Source of the DNA: Actinophytocola sp.
Lineage (GTDB): Bacteria > Actinomycetota > Actinomycetes > Mycobacteriales > Pseudonocardiaceae
Direction of reading: 5' to 3'
Assembly (NCBI GenBank): GCA_009379975.1
Contig: WHSS01000010.1
Span: forward strand, 1-46,279
DNA: 46,279 nucleotides
Part shown: one piece after another, positions 33,674 to 41,901 of the stretch
How the letters are laid out: each line of letters opens with the position of its first letter
Position numbering within the stretch: position 1 is the stretch's first letter
Translations under genes and position numbers: made by a program
The notes under the pieces: model-generated
Database searches by the model: none
Told to the model about the DNA's origin: nothing
What the model saw: the letters and a program-made list of their open reading frames with translations, nothing else

Positions 33674-34857
33674 GAGGGGTCGAGATCGATTCCCATGGCG
33701 CGCAGCAGCGTCGCGAACTTCGCCGTTGTCTCCTCGAGCTCGGCCTGCGGATCCGATGCGGGCACGATCCCGCCACCGGCGTAGAGCCGCATGGCGTTGC
33801 CGTCGACCTCGGCGCAACGGATCGCGACCGCCCATTCGCCGTCACCTGCCGCGTCCACCCAGCCCAGGGCCCCCGCGTAATAGTCACGGTCGAACGGCTC
33901 CAGCTCCGTGGCGAGCCTGCGCGCGGCCGCCGTCGGCGTGCCGCAGACCGCCGGGGTCGGGTGCAGCGCGCAGGCCAGCCGGAACGCGGTCACGTCGGGG
34001 TCGCGCAGCTCACCGGTGATCTCGGTGCCCAGATGCCAGACCGCGGGGGTCGAGGTCAGGGACGGCTCCGGCGGCACGTGCAGGGTGCGGCAGAACGGGC
34101 GCAGCGCCTCCACCACCGCCTCGATCACCAAGGCATGCTCGGTCTGATCCTTCGCCGAGGCCAGCAACGCTTTCGCGTTCTTCTCGTCGATCACCGGGTC
34201 GGCCGACCGGGGCGCGGTTCCGGCGTGAGGATGCGCCACCACACTGCTGCCGCTCCGGCGCACCAGCAGCTCGGGGCTCGAGCCGAGGAGCGTCCGCCGC
34301 TGCCCGGGCAGGCCAGCGGCGAAGGTAAAGCCGTCGGGGTTACCCGCGATCAGGTTGTGCAGCACGCTGCCGGGATCGACATCGTCGTCGAAGGTGACGT
34401 CCAGGGCGCGGGCGAGTACGACTTTACGCAGGTCACCGGGCGTCCCTGAGGTCATAGCGGCCAGCGCCCGGCGGACGGCGTCGACGTGCCGGGCCTGCTC
34501 GGGCACCGCGAGCAGCCGTGCGGGGAGCCCGACCGGCCGCGCGGGCAGCTTGCTGATCGGCTGGTGAGCGGGCCCGGTGACCCGCAGTTCGCGAGGAAGA
34601 ATCAGCCTGGCAGGCACGGATGGGCGCGCGTCGAAGGGCAGCACCCCGGCAGCGATGGGCATGGCGGAGTCGGCCAGCTCGCCGGTCAACGCTTCGTCGA
34701 GCACGGCCAAGTCCGCACCATGCAGCTCGCGTGCGACGCCACTGGCAAGAATCGTGCGCTCGGCCGTGGCGAACAGGAAATCGCCACGGCGGTACTCGGC
34801 GAGCACACGCACGGGGTCCGCCAGGATCTGGTGCGCGGGGCTCGCGGTATCCGTCAC
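33667..34857 (-). CDS. Isochorismate synthase (EntC/DhbC/MenF family)
   Basis: 396 aa chorismate-binding enzyme. Conserved blocks are RKVVLARALDV, GSSPELLVRR, AHPHAGTAPRS, LTSTPAVWHLGTEI, HPTPAVCGTPTAAA, FDRDYYAGALGWVD and YAGGGIVPASDP with the final Glu (ELEET). It converts chorismate to isochorismate for catecholate siderophore, salicylate or menaquinone synthesis. No other gene of these routes is in the window, so the pathway is unassigned. GTG 34857 is chosen because CACAAT lies exactly 7 nt upstream; the ORF could extend to 34911. Confidence 0.9.
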   Translation of the reverse strand: MTDTASPAHQILADPVRVLAEYRRGDFLFATAERTILASGVARELHGADLAVLDEALTGELADSAMPIAAGVLPFDARPSVPARLILPRELRVTGPAHQPISKLPARPVGLPARLLAVPEQARHVDAVRRALAAMTSGTPGDLRKVVLARALDVTFDDDVDPGSVLHNLIAGNPDGFTFAAGLPGQRRTLLGSSPELLVRRSGSSVVAHPHAGTAPRSADPVIDEKNAKALLASAKDQTEHALVIEAVVEALRPFCRTLHVPPEPSLTSTPAVWHLGTEITGELRDPDVTAFRLACALHPTPAVCGTPTAAARRLATELEPFDRDYYAGALGWVDAAGDGEWAVAIRCAEVDGNAMRLYAGGGIVPASDPQAELEETTAKFATLLRAMGIDLDPSR

Positions 34858-34864
34858 GCGTTCG

Positions 34865-34896
34865 ATTGTGTCACCCGAAGAGCTGAACGCGTTCAG
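34865..34896 (-). promoter_or_regulatory. Leaderless promoter and CTGAACGCGTTCAG palindrome
   Basis: CACAAT (34870-34865 on the minus strand) ends 7 nt before the GTG of the isochorismate synthase gene. CTGAACGCGTTCAG (34883-34896), a perfect 14-bp palindrome, lies 12 bp further upstream, overlapping the -35 region. It differs from the actinobacterial SOS box (GAAC-N4-GTTC) in spacing and does not resemble the DtxR-type iron box. Confidence 0.5.
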
Positions 34897-34940
34897 ATAA
34901 GTGAGCAGCACAACGTCGCGACTCTTCGACGCACGCTCGC

Positions 34941-34972
34941 CTGGTAGGTGCCAAATTGGCGCCTACCAGGCA
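34941..34972. terminator. Strong hairpin downstream of the mIHF gene
   Basis: TGGTAGGTGCCAA and TTGGCGCCTACCA form a 13-bp stem with one G-U pair and almost no loop. It lies about 60 bp past the stop of the mIHF gene and upstream of the isochorismate synthase gene. The core GGTGCCAAAT..GGCGCC resembles the inner part of the family B repeats. Confidence 0.55.
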
Positions 34973-35031
34973 ATACGCTGTGCTCAGCTGTTACCGCGCC
35001 GCCCAGCGGCGGCACGATCAGCCTGAGTTAT

Positions 35032-35343
35032 CTACTTGAGTGCGTCGAGCAGGGCTGCGCGCTGACGCTCGCCAAGACCCGCGGCACGGCGATCGGGGTC
35101 GATGCCGGCTTGTTCCAGCAGCGCGGCCACCTTCACCGCACCCAGACCGGGAACGGCCTTGAGCAGCGCCGTCACCTTGGTCTTGCCGATGGTCTTGTTC
35201 TCCTTGGCGCGGCTGAGCACCTTGTCGATGCTCTGCTCGCCGGACTTGATCGACGCGAGCAGCTCGGACCGGGCCTTGCGAGCCTCGGCGGCTTTGGCCA
35301 GCGCCTCAGCGCGCTGCTCCGGAGTCAACGTAGGCAGAGCCAA
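35032..35343 (-). CDS. Actinobacterial integration host factor (mIHF/sIHF type)
   Basis: 103 aa. A long N-terminal helix (LTPEQRAEALAKAAEARKAR), a linker, and a helix-two-turn-helix-like DNA-binding domain (KTKVTALLKAVPGLGAVKVAALLEQAGI, ending RRAAGLGERQRAALL) match mIHF. These nucleoid proteins bind and bend DNA. The start is TTG with AAGGA 9 nt upstream. The usual mihF lies next to gmk and rpoZ; here neither is nearby, so this is probably a second, diverged copy. Confidence 0.87.
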   Translation of the reverse strand: MALPTLTPEQRAEALAKAAEARKARSELLASIKSGEQSIDKVLSRAKENKTIGKTKVTALLKAVPGLGAVKVAALLEQAGIDPDRRAAGLGERQRAALLDALK

Positions 35344-35755
35344 CGTACTAATCCTTCCTCTTCACTGATCCACTCCGCCCGGCGCGGCCACGTGGCTGCC
35401 CACTCGGAGTGGCTATCACGCCCCCAGTAAACGCCACTATGCCGAAGGCGGCAGCACCGACACGCCCTTACCTGCGCAAACCCGAGCCCACCTTGGCCAA
35501 CGCGGCCGATGTCGCCACCTATCGCACCCGGGAATCGCCCCGGCGCCCCAAAAGCGCAATCGAGGCTATTTTCGCTGGTAGAAGCGTTGCCGGCGCGATA
35601 TCGGCGGGTCCGGCATCCCAGGTGCGCCAGTTCCGTTTCCCGCGATAGCGCACCGCGACAACCCTGGGTCCTCCAGAAGGTGGATTCACCCGGTAGACCT
35701 CGGGGTTAGGCTCGCGGGCAAACAAGTTCGGCCACGTCGAGGGAGCTGAAACACC
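35344..35755. other. Intergenic region without a recognised gene
   Basis: 412 bp between divergent mIHF and FadD genes. Short reading frames exist on both strands (for example minus 35519-35824 containing VYRVNPPSGGPRVVAVRYRG), but none has a ribosome site or a known family, and the minus one overlaps the FadD start. It probably holds the two promoters. GGGAG at about 35738 is the FadD ribosome site. Confidence 0.5.
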
Positions 35756-37381
35756 ATGCTCGGCACCATGCAAGACACCCCCCTGTCCATCGCCCAGCTG
35801 CTGCGCTACGGGGCGAGCACACACGGCAAGAGTGAGGTCGTGACATGGACCGGGGACGGACCCCGGCGGGAAAACTACGCGGAGGTCGGTAAGCGCGCCG
35901 CCCGGCTGGCGAACGCGCTGCGCTCACTCGGTGTGACCGGCGACGAGCGCGTAGCCACGTTCATGTGGAACAACAACGAGCACCTCGAGGCGTACCTGGC
36001 GATTCCCGCGATGGGCGCCGTGCTGCACACCCTCAACATCCGGCTCTTCCCCGATCAGCTGGTGTTCGTCGCCAACCACGCCGAGGACAAGGTGGTGATC
36101 GTCGACGGAACACTTATCCCGCTGCTGGCGAAGCAACTGCCCGAGCTCAAGACCGTCCGGCACGTGATCGTCGCGAACGGCGACGCCGCGGCGCTCGAAG
36201 CTCCCGCGGGCATCGAGGTGCACTCCTACGAAGAACTGCTCGCCGCCGCGGACGAGACCTTCGACTGGCCCGAGATCGACGAGAACTCGGCCGCCGCCAT
36301 GTGCTACACCTCCGGCACCACCGGCGACCCCAAGGGCGTCGTGTACTCGCACCGCTCGATCTGGCTGCACTCGATGCAGGTGTGCATGACCGACGGTATG
36401 GCGCTTTCCCAGCGGGACAAGGCGCTGGCGATCGTGCCGCAGTTCCACGCGATGTCCTGGGGCCTGCCCTACGCGGCGTTCATGTGCGGCGCCTCGATGG
36501 TGATGCCGGACCGGTTCCTGCAGCCGGGCCCGATCGCGGAGATGCTCGCCGCGGAGAAGCCGACCTTCGCCGCCGCCGTGCCCACGGTGTGGCAGGGCCT
36601 CCTGCTGCACCTGGAAGCGCACCCGCAGGACATCTCCCACCTGCGCGAGGTCGTCGTCGGCGGATCGGCGGTGCCGCCCGCGATGATGCACACCTTCCAG
36701 GAAGACCACGGCGTTCCGGTGCTGCACGCCTGGGGCATGACGGAGACCTCGCCGCTGGGCAGCGTCGCCCGCGTGCCCGCAGGTGCCGAAGGCGACGAAG
36801 CCTGGCAATACCGCTACACGCAGGGCCGGTTCCCCGCGGCGGTTCGTGCGAGGGTGATCGACGACTCCGGTGTCAAACTCCCCTGGGATGGCTCGAGTGT
36901 CGGCGAGCTCGAGGTGCAGGGCCCCTGGATCGCGGCTGCGTACTACGGGGTGGACGACCCGGAGAAGTTTCATGACGGCTGGCTGCGCACCGGCGACGTC
37001 GGGCACATCACGCCGGACGGCTTCCTGACCTTGACCGACCGGGCGAAAGACGTCATCAAGTCCGGCGGCGAGTGGATCTCGTCGGTCGAACTGGAGAACC
37101 ACGTCATGGCTCACCCTGCGGTGGCGGAGGCTGCGGTGGTCGGAATCCCGGACGAGAAGTGGGACGAGCGCCCGCTGGTGGTGGTGGTGCTCAAGGAAGG
37201 CGAGCAGGTGGACGCCGCTGGCCTCAGGGAGTTCCTCACCGGCAAGGTGGCGCAGTGGCAGCTGCCGGAGAACTGGACGTTCGTCGACGAGGTACCCAAG
37301 ACCAGTGTCGGCAAGTTCGACAAGAAGCGGCTGCGGGCAGCGCACGCCTCCGGCGACCTGGACATCAACACGCTGCGGTGA
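35756..37381 (+). CDS. Long-chain fatty-acyl-CoA ligase (FadD-type)
   Basis: 541 aa ANL enzyme. Motifs are [12 protein letters not shown] (P-loop), [10 protein letters not shown] (A5), GWLRTGDVG (A7), [15 protein letters not shown] (A8) and the catalytic Lys in [13 protein letters not shown]. This close match to the FadD/AlkK group suggests medium- to long-chain fatty acids. The ATG at 35756 has GGGAG 10-12 nt upstream; ATG 35768 is also possible. Its stop overlaps the next gene (GTGA), starting a four-gene operon up to 40226. Confidence 0.93.
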   Translation: MLGTMQDTPLSIAQLLRYGASTHGKSEVVTWTGDGPRRENYAEVGKRAARLANALRSLGVTGDERVATFMWNNNEHLEAYLAIPAMGAVLHTLNIRLFPDQLVFVANHAEDKVVIVDGTLIPLLAKQLPELKTVRHVIVANGDAAALEAPAGIEVHSYEELLAAADETFDWPEIDENSAAAMCYTSGTTGDPKGVVYSHRSIWLHSMQVCMTDGMALSQRDKALAIVPQFHAMSWGLPYAAFMCGASMVMPDRFLQPGPIAEMLAAEKPTFAAAVPTVWQGLLLHLEAHPQDISHLREVVVGGSAVPPAMMHTFQEDHGVPVLHAWGMTETSPLGSVARVPAGAEGDEAWQYRYTQGRFPAAVRARVIDDSGVKLPWDGSSVGELEVQGPWIAAAYYGVDDPEKFHDGWLRTGDVGHITPDGFLTLTDRAKDVIKSGGEWISSVELENHVMAHPAVAEAAVVGIPDEKWDERPLVVVVLKEGEQVDAAGLREFLTGKVAQWQLPENWTFVDEVPKTSVGKFDKKRLRAAHASGDLDINTLR

Positions 37382-38094
37382 AGCCGCGGCGGCCGATGCG
37401 CTTCGCCGACGCCGACTACCCGTGCGAGCCCTACCCCGGGCGGCGGCCCGAAGCGTCGTTCGTCCACCTCGACGGCGTCGGCCACGAGCTCGTCGGGGTG
37501 CCGCGGCCGCGCTCGCCATCGGGTTTCGTGCTCGCCGGCGACGGGGTCGACCTGGACTACTGGCTCGCCGAGCACGATGCCGCCCCGGTCGCGGGCAGGA
37601 TCGCGGTGCTGGCCTACGGCTCCAACGCCTGCCCGTCGAAGGTGACCTGGCTGCGGAAGGAGCACGGCTTACGAGGACCTGCCGTCGTGCTGACCGCGCG
37701 GTGCGCCGGCTTCGCCGCGGTGTGGGCTACCGGCTTTCGGCAGCGCGACGGCGTACGTCCGGTCACGCTCACCGCCATGCCGGGGGTCGGCGAGGAGCAT
37801 GCGGTGTGGCTCGCGACCCCCGCGCAGGTCGAGGCGCTCGACAGCTGTGAAGGCGCCGACCTGGCCTCGCCGCGCTACCGGCGCGAAGTACTGCCCGCGG
37901 CAGCGGTGACGGTGACAGGCGAGGTGAAACCGCCTTCGGTGGAGGCCTATTTCGGGGCCTGCGCCGACCGGCGGCCGATGCTCATCGACGGGCGGATGGC
38001 CCGCGCTACGCTGACGATTGCACCACCCCCACCCGAACGTGGACCGCTCGCTGCGCGATCATTGCGCCTGGAAGACGACGAGACGCAATCGTGA
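37378..38094 (+). CDS. Hypothetical protein with gamma-glutamylcyclotransferase-like YGSN motif
   Basis: 238 aa, not firmly recognised. The centre (about residues 78-190) starts with VLAYGSNACPSKV, like the YGSN substrate loop of GGCT-fold enzymes, and continues with an alternating beta pattern (CAGFAAVWATGF, TLTAMPGVGEEHAVWLATPAQVEALDSCEG). The DSCEG region may carry an acidic residue equivalent to the catalytic Glu. There is no signal peptide. The GTG overlaps the fadD stop; longer readings fall inside fadD. A cyclotransferase-like activity is an inference. Confidence 0.75.
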   Translation: MKPRRPMRFADADYPCEPYPGRRPEASFVHLDGVGHELVGVPRPRSPSGFVLAGDGVDLDYWLAEHDAAPVAGRIAVLAYGSNACPSKVTWLRKEHGLRGPAVVLTARCAGFAAVWATGFRQRDGVRPVTLTAMPGVGEEHAVWLATPAQVEALDSCEGADLASPRYRREVLPAAAVTVTGEVKPPSVEAYFGACADRRPMLIDGRMARATLTIAPPPPERGPLAARSLRLEDDETQS

Positions 38095-38103
38095 GGAGCG
38101 CCA

Positions 38104-39015
38104 GTGCGGCCGCACACGTTGGAGGTCGACGGCCTCCGCAAGCGTTATGGCGATCTGGTCGCGCTGGACGGTGTCAGTTTCGCCGTCAACGGCGGTGAGC
38201 TGTTCGGGTTCGTCGGCAGCAACGGCGCGGGCAAGACCACCACGATGCGCATCATGCTCGGCGTGCTGGCAGCCGACTCGGGCGCGGTGCGCTTCGACGG
38301 CGAGCCGGCCACCCGGCACACCCGCGCACGGATGGGGTACATGCCGGAGGAGCGCGGCCTCTATCCGAAGATGAAGGTGCTCGATCAGCTGGTCTACCTC
38401 GCCAGGCTTCACGGGCTGGCGACCAATCATGCCCATGCCGCCGCCGAGCACTGGATCGCGCGGCTCGGCCTGTCCGATCGCCGCGAGACCGAGGTGCAGA
38501 AGCTCAGCCTCGGTAACCAGCAACGAGTCCAGCTCGCGGCCGCGCTGGTGCACGGTCCCGACGCGCTGGTGCTCGACGAGCCGTTCTCCGGGCTCGACCC
38601 GCTCGCGGTCGACGTGATGAGCCAGGTGCTCAGGGAGAAAGCCGCCGCTGGCGTACCCGTGGTGTTCTCCAGCCACCAGCTCGACCTGGTGGAGCGGCTC
38701 TGCGACCGGGTCGGCATCATCAGAAGCGGCCAGATGGTGGCCGTCGGCGGCGTCGGCGAGCTCACGACCGGCGCGTCGTCACAGCTCCGCGTCGACGTCT
38801 CCGGCGCGCCCGACGGCTGGGCGGACGAGCTGCCGGGCGTCAGGGTGCTGCGCGCCGCGCAGACGAGCACGGTGTTCGAGCTCGCCGCGGGCGCGGACGA
38901 TCAGGCGGTGCTGCACGCGGCGCTGGCCGCCGGGCAGGTCACCCGGTTCGACCGGCACCGCCCGACGCTCGCCGAGCTCTTCCGCGACGTCGTCACCGCC
39001 GGTGAACGCCCGTGA
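38104..39015 (+). CDS. ABC transporter ATPase (NatA/YhaQ-like)
   Basis: 303 aa. Walker A is GSNGAGKTTT, the signature is the NatA-type variant LSLGNQQRVQ, Walker B is ALVLDEPFSGLDP and the H-loop is VFSSHQLDLVE. A C-terminal extension of about 80 residues (after 220) is usual for this group. GAGGAG lies about 6 nt before the GTG start. It overlaps the permease gene by 4 bases and is 9 bp after the GGCT-like gene. Confidence 0.94.
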   Translation: MRPHTLEVDGLRKRYGDLVALDGVSFAVNGGELFGFVGSNGAGKTTTMRIMLGVLAADSGAVRFDGEPATRHTRARMGYMPEERGLYPKMKVLDQLVYLARLHGLATNHAHAAAEHWIARLGLSDRRETEVQKLSLGNQQRVQLAAALVHGPDALVLDEPFSGLDPLAVDVMSQVLREKAAAGVPVVFSSHQLDLVERLCDRVGIIRSGQMVAVGGVGELTTGASSQLRVDVSGAPDGWADELPGVRVLRAAQTSTVFELAAGADDQAVLHAALAAGQVTRFDRHRPTLAELFRDVVTAGERP

Positions 39016-40226
39016 CGCGGGCGGGCGCCGATGGCGGCGCGATCTCCGCGACCGGCGCGATACGGCTGGTGGCGCAGCGGGAGCTCAACATCCGGCTGCG
39101 GACCAGGTCGTTCCTGATCGGCACCGCCGCGATCATCGCCGTGATCGCGGGTTATGTGCTGCTGCAGGTCAGCATCTTCGGCGGTGCCGACCGCACCGAG
39201 GTAGGGCTCTCCGGGCAAGCGGCGGTCCTCGCGGAACCGTTGCGCACCACGGCGAGCGACTTCGACCTGCGAGTCGAGACCAGTGAGGTGGCCGATACCG
39301 GCGAGGCACGAAGCAAACTCGAGGCGGGCGAGCTGGACGCCGTGGTGTCCGGCAACGCCGCCGAGCTGCGGGTGCTGGTGAAGTCCGAACTCGATCCGAA
39401 CCTGCGCGCGATCCTGACCGACATGTCGCGGCAGCAGGTGCTCGCCGCGCAGCTGGCCAGCGCCGGGGTGGCCGACCCGGCGGCCGTGCTGGCCGAGGCG
39501 AACGCGACCGAGGTCCAGGTCAGCATGCTGGCGGCGAAGGATCCGCAAGCAGATCAGCGGATGGTCATCGGCATGATCATGGTGTTCCTGCTCTTCATGG
39601 CCATCAGCACCTACGGGGCGTTGGTCGCCCAGGGCGTGGTCGAGGAGAAAGCCAGCCGGGTCGTCGAGGTGCTGCTCGCGACCGTGCGGCCGTGGCAGTT
39701 GCTGCTCGGCAAGGTGATCGGAATCGGTCTGGTCGGGCTCGCGCAGCTGGTCATCGTCGCCGGAGCGGGCATCGCGATGGCCACGGCGGCCGGGGTCATG
39801 ACGCTCTCCGACGTCGCGCTCGGCACCCTGGCGTGGGGCGTGCTGTGGTACCTGCTCGGGTATTTCCTCTACGCCACGATCTATGCCGGCGCGGGCGCGC
39901 TGGTGTCCCGGCAGGAGGACGCGCAGTCGGTGCTGACGCCGGTGACCATGGTGCTGGTCATCGGCTTCGTGGTCGGGCTCAACCTGATGCTCCAAGACCC
40001 GGACAGCACCGCGACCCGCACGATGTCACTGGTGCCGCTGCTCTCGCCGATTCTCATGCCGGGCCGGGTCGCGGCAGGGCAGGTCGCCGCGTGGGAGTTG
40101 AGCCTGGCCATCGCGCTGACGCTGGCCGGCATCGCGCTGTTCACCTGGCTCGGCGGCACGATCTACCGGAACGCCGTGCTGCGTACCGGCAGCCGGATGA
40201 AGCTCGCGGACGCGCTCCGCGGCTGA
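39012..40226 (+). CDS. ABC-2 type permease (NatB/YhaP-like)
   Basis: 404 aa. One helix near the N-terminus (SFLIGTAAIIAVIAGYVLLQV) is followed by an extracellular domain of about 120 residues. At least five C-terminal helices follow (MVIGMIMVFLLFMAISTYGALVA; VEEKASRVVEVLLATVRPWQLLLGKV marks the cytoplasmic coupling loop). It forms a sodium/drug-type exporter with the preceding ATPase; substrate unknown. GTG start with GTGA overlap. A very long hairpin follows the stop. Confidence 0.92.
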   Translation: MTRAGADGGAISATGAIRLVAQRELNIRLRTRSFLIGTAAIIAVIAGYVLLQVSIFGGADRTEVGLSGQAAVLAEPLRTTASDFDLRVETSEVADTGEARSKLEAGELDAVVSGNAAELRVLVKSELDPNLRAILTDMSRQQVLAAQLASAGVADPAAVLAEANATEVQVSMLAAKDPQADQRMVIGMIMVFLLFMAISTYGALVAQGVVEEKASRVVEVLLATVRPWQLLLGKVIGIGLVGLAQLVIVAGAGIAMATAAGVMTLSDVALGTLAWGVLWYLLGYFLYATIYAGAGALVSRQEDAQSVLTPVTMVLVIGFVVGLNLMLQDPDSTATRTMSLVPLLSPILMPGRVAAGQVAAWELSLAIALTLAGIALFTWLGGTIYRNAVLRTGSRMKLADALRG

Positions 40227-40253
40227 GCGTCAGGTGTTCCGGCCGCCCGTGGT

Positions 40254-40358
40254 GTCGTGCGTGAAACACCTTGCATGGGCACGCTTCAGCACTCACGACC
40301 CCAGCCAGGCAGGTCGTGAGTGCTGAAGCGTGCCGGAGCAAGGACTTTCACGCACGAC
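40254..40358. terminator. Very long palindrome between convergent genes
   Basis: Arms 40279-40300 and 40312-40333 are a perfect 22-bp inverted repeat (GCACGCTTCAGCACTCACGA... ) around an 11-nt loop. The match extends outward with GTCGTGCGTGAAA (40254-40266) pairing with TTTCACGCACGAC (40346-40358) and CCTTGC with GCAAGG. It fills the gap between the ABC permease and citrate synthase genes and is suited to two-way termination. Confidence 0.8.
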
Positions 40359-40379
40359 CACGATGGCGGCTCGCTCGGC

Positions 40380-41696
40380 TCAGCGCTGCTCGATCGGCGT
40401 GTAGTCGCGCTCGGGCGAGCCGGTGAAGATCTGCCGCGGCCTGCCGATCTTGCGGGCCGGGTCGAGCATCATCTCGCGCCAGTGAGCGATCCAGCCCGGG
40501 AGCCTGCCCAGCGCGAACAGCACGGTGAAGTACTCGGTCGGGAAGCCGAGCGCCCGGTAGATCAGCCCGGTGTAGAAGTCGACGTTCGGGTACAGCTTGC
40601 GCTCGACGAAGTAGTCGTCGGAGAGCGCCGTCTCCTCCAGCTTCTTGGCGATGTCGAGCAGCTCGTCGGTCTTGCCGAGCTTGCCGAGGATCTCGTCGGC
40701 CGTCTTCTTGATGATCTTCGCTCGCGGATCGTAGTTCTTGTAGACCCGGTGGCCGAAGCCCATCAGCCGGACGCCGGCCTCCTTGTTCTTGACCCTGGTG
40801 ACGAACCGGTCCACGTCGCCGCCGTCGGTCTGGATGTCTTCGAGCATGTCGAGCACCGCCGCGTTCGCCCCGCCGTGCAGCGGGCCGAACAGCGCGTTGA
40901 TGCCCGCCGAGATGCTGGCGAACAGGTTCGCCTCCGAGGAGCCGACGAGCCGCACCGTCGAGGTCGAGCAGTTCTGTTCGTGATCGGCGTGCAGCACGAA
41001 CAGCAGATCCAGCGCCTTCGCCGCCTCGGGGTCGATCTCGTACGGCTCAGCGGGCAGGCCGAAGGTCATCCGCAGGTAGTTCTCCACCAGGCTGAGCGAG
41101 TTGTCCGGGTAGAGGAACGGCTGGCCGATCGACTTCTTGTACGCATACGCGGCCAGCGTCGGCACCTTGGCGAGCAACCGCACCGTGGACAGTTCCACGC
41201 TCGGCTCGTCGAACGGGTTCAACGAGTCCTGGTAGAAGGTCGACAGCGCCGACACCGCGCTGGAGAGCACCGGCATGGGATGCGCGTCGCGGGGGAAGCC
41301 GTCGAAGAACCGCTTGAGGTCTTCGTGGAGGAGCGTATGGCGCTCGATCTTTTCGGTGAAGCCGGCGAACTCGGCCGCGGTCGGCAATTCGCCATAGATC
41401 AGCAGATGGGAGACCTCGATGAAGTTCGAGTGCTGAGCCAGCTGTTCAATGGGATAGCCGCGATAGCGCAGGATCCCGGCATCACCGTCGATGTAGGTGA
41501 TGGCGGAAGCCGTCGCGCCGGTGTTGACGAAACCGGGGTCGTATGTGACGTACCCGGTGGCGGAAAGCAGTTTCCCGAGCTCGAGTCCGGAGGCGCCTTC
41601 GACGGCGGGTACCACGTTCAGCTCGTGCTCACCGCTCGGCAAGCGCAGCGCAACGGTGTCGGTGCCGGTTTGCGGCGTAGCTGCGGTGTCGGACAT
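40380..41696 (-). CDS. gltA: Type II citrate synthase
   Basis: 438 aa, hexameric bacterial type. Catalytic blocks are LFGPLHGGANAAVL (His), MGFGHRVYKNYDPRA (His) and NVDFYTGLIYRALGFP (Asp). The N-terminal extension (about 50 residues, beta-strand rich) fits the NADH-sensitive/hexameric class. It condenses acetyl-CoA and oxaloacetate at the entry of the TCA cycle. The ATG at 41696 follows GAGAGGGA; a start five codons upstream is less likely. The 205 bp upstream to 41901 contain no gene. Confidence 0.97.
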   Translation of the reverse strand: MSDTAATPQTGTDTVALRLPSGEHELNVVPAVEGASGLELGKLLSATGYVTYDPGFVNTGATASAITYIDGDAGILRYRGYPIEQLAQHSNFIEVSHLLIYGELPTAAEFAGFTEKIERHTLLHEDLKRFFDGFPRDAHPMPVLSSAVSALSTFYQDSLNPFDEPSVELSTVRLLAKVPTLAAYAYKKSIGQPFLYPDNSLSLVENYLRMTFGLPAEPYEIDPEAAKALDLLFVLHADHEQNCSTSTVRLVGSSEANLFASISAGINALFGPLHGGANAAVLDMLEDIQTDGGDVDRFVTRVKNKEAGVRLMGFGHRVYKNYDPRAKIIKKTADEILGKLGKTDELLDIAKKLEETALSDDYFVERKLYPNVDFYTGLIYRALGFPTEYFTVLFALGRLPGWIAHWREMMLDPARKIGRPRQIFTGSPERDYTPIEQR

Positions 41697-41901
41697 GTAC
41701 GTCCCTCTCACGTCGCACGGGACGGCTGCGCCTACCTGGGAGCATCCGGCCGGTCGGCCTCCGCCCCTGGCGAGGACCCGCTCCGCATACCGCCCCGTTG
41801 GGGTATGAATTCGGCCCTACGCTAGTCGATTCAGTACCCATTGCGCAGTAGTTGAGCTGCTCGGATAAGCCGTTGGGAACATTCTCACATTCAATTACCG
41901 C

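Noticed and set aside
34883-34896. CTGAACGCGTTCAG as a LexA/SOS box
   Set aside because: The actinobacterial SOS box has four bases between GAAC and GTTC; here there are only two, and the downstream gene is not a DNA-repair gene.
35519-35824. 101-codon minus ORF with VYRVNPPSGGPRVVAVRYRG
   Set aside because: It overlaps the FadD start and ribosome site, has no Shine-Dalgarno of its own and no recognised family. It could be a relic but is not supported as a gene.
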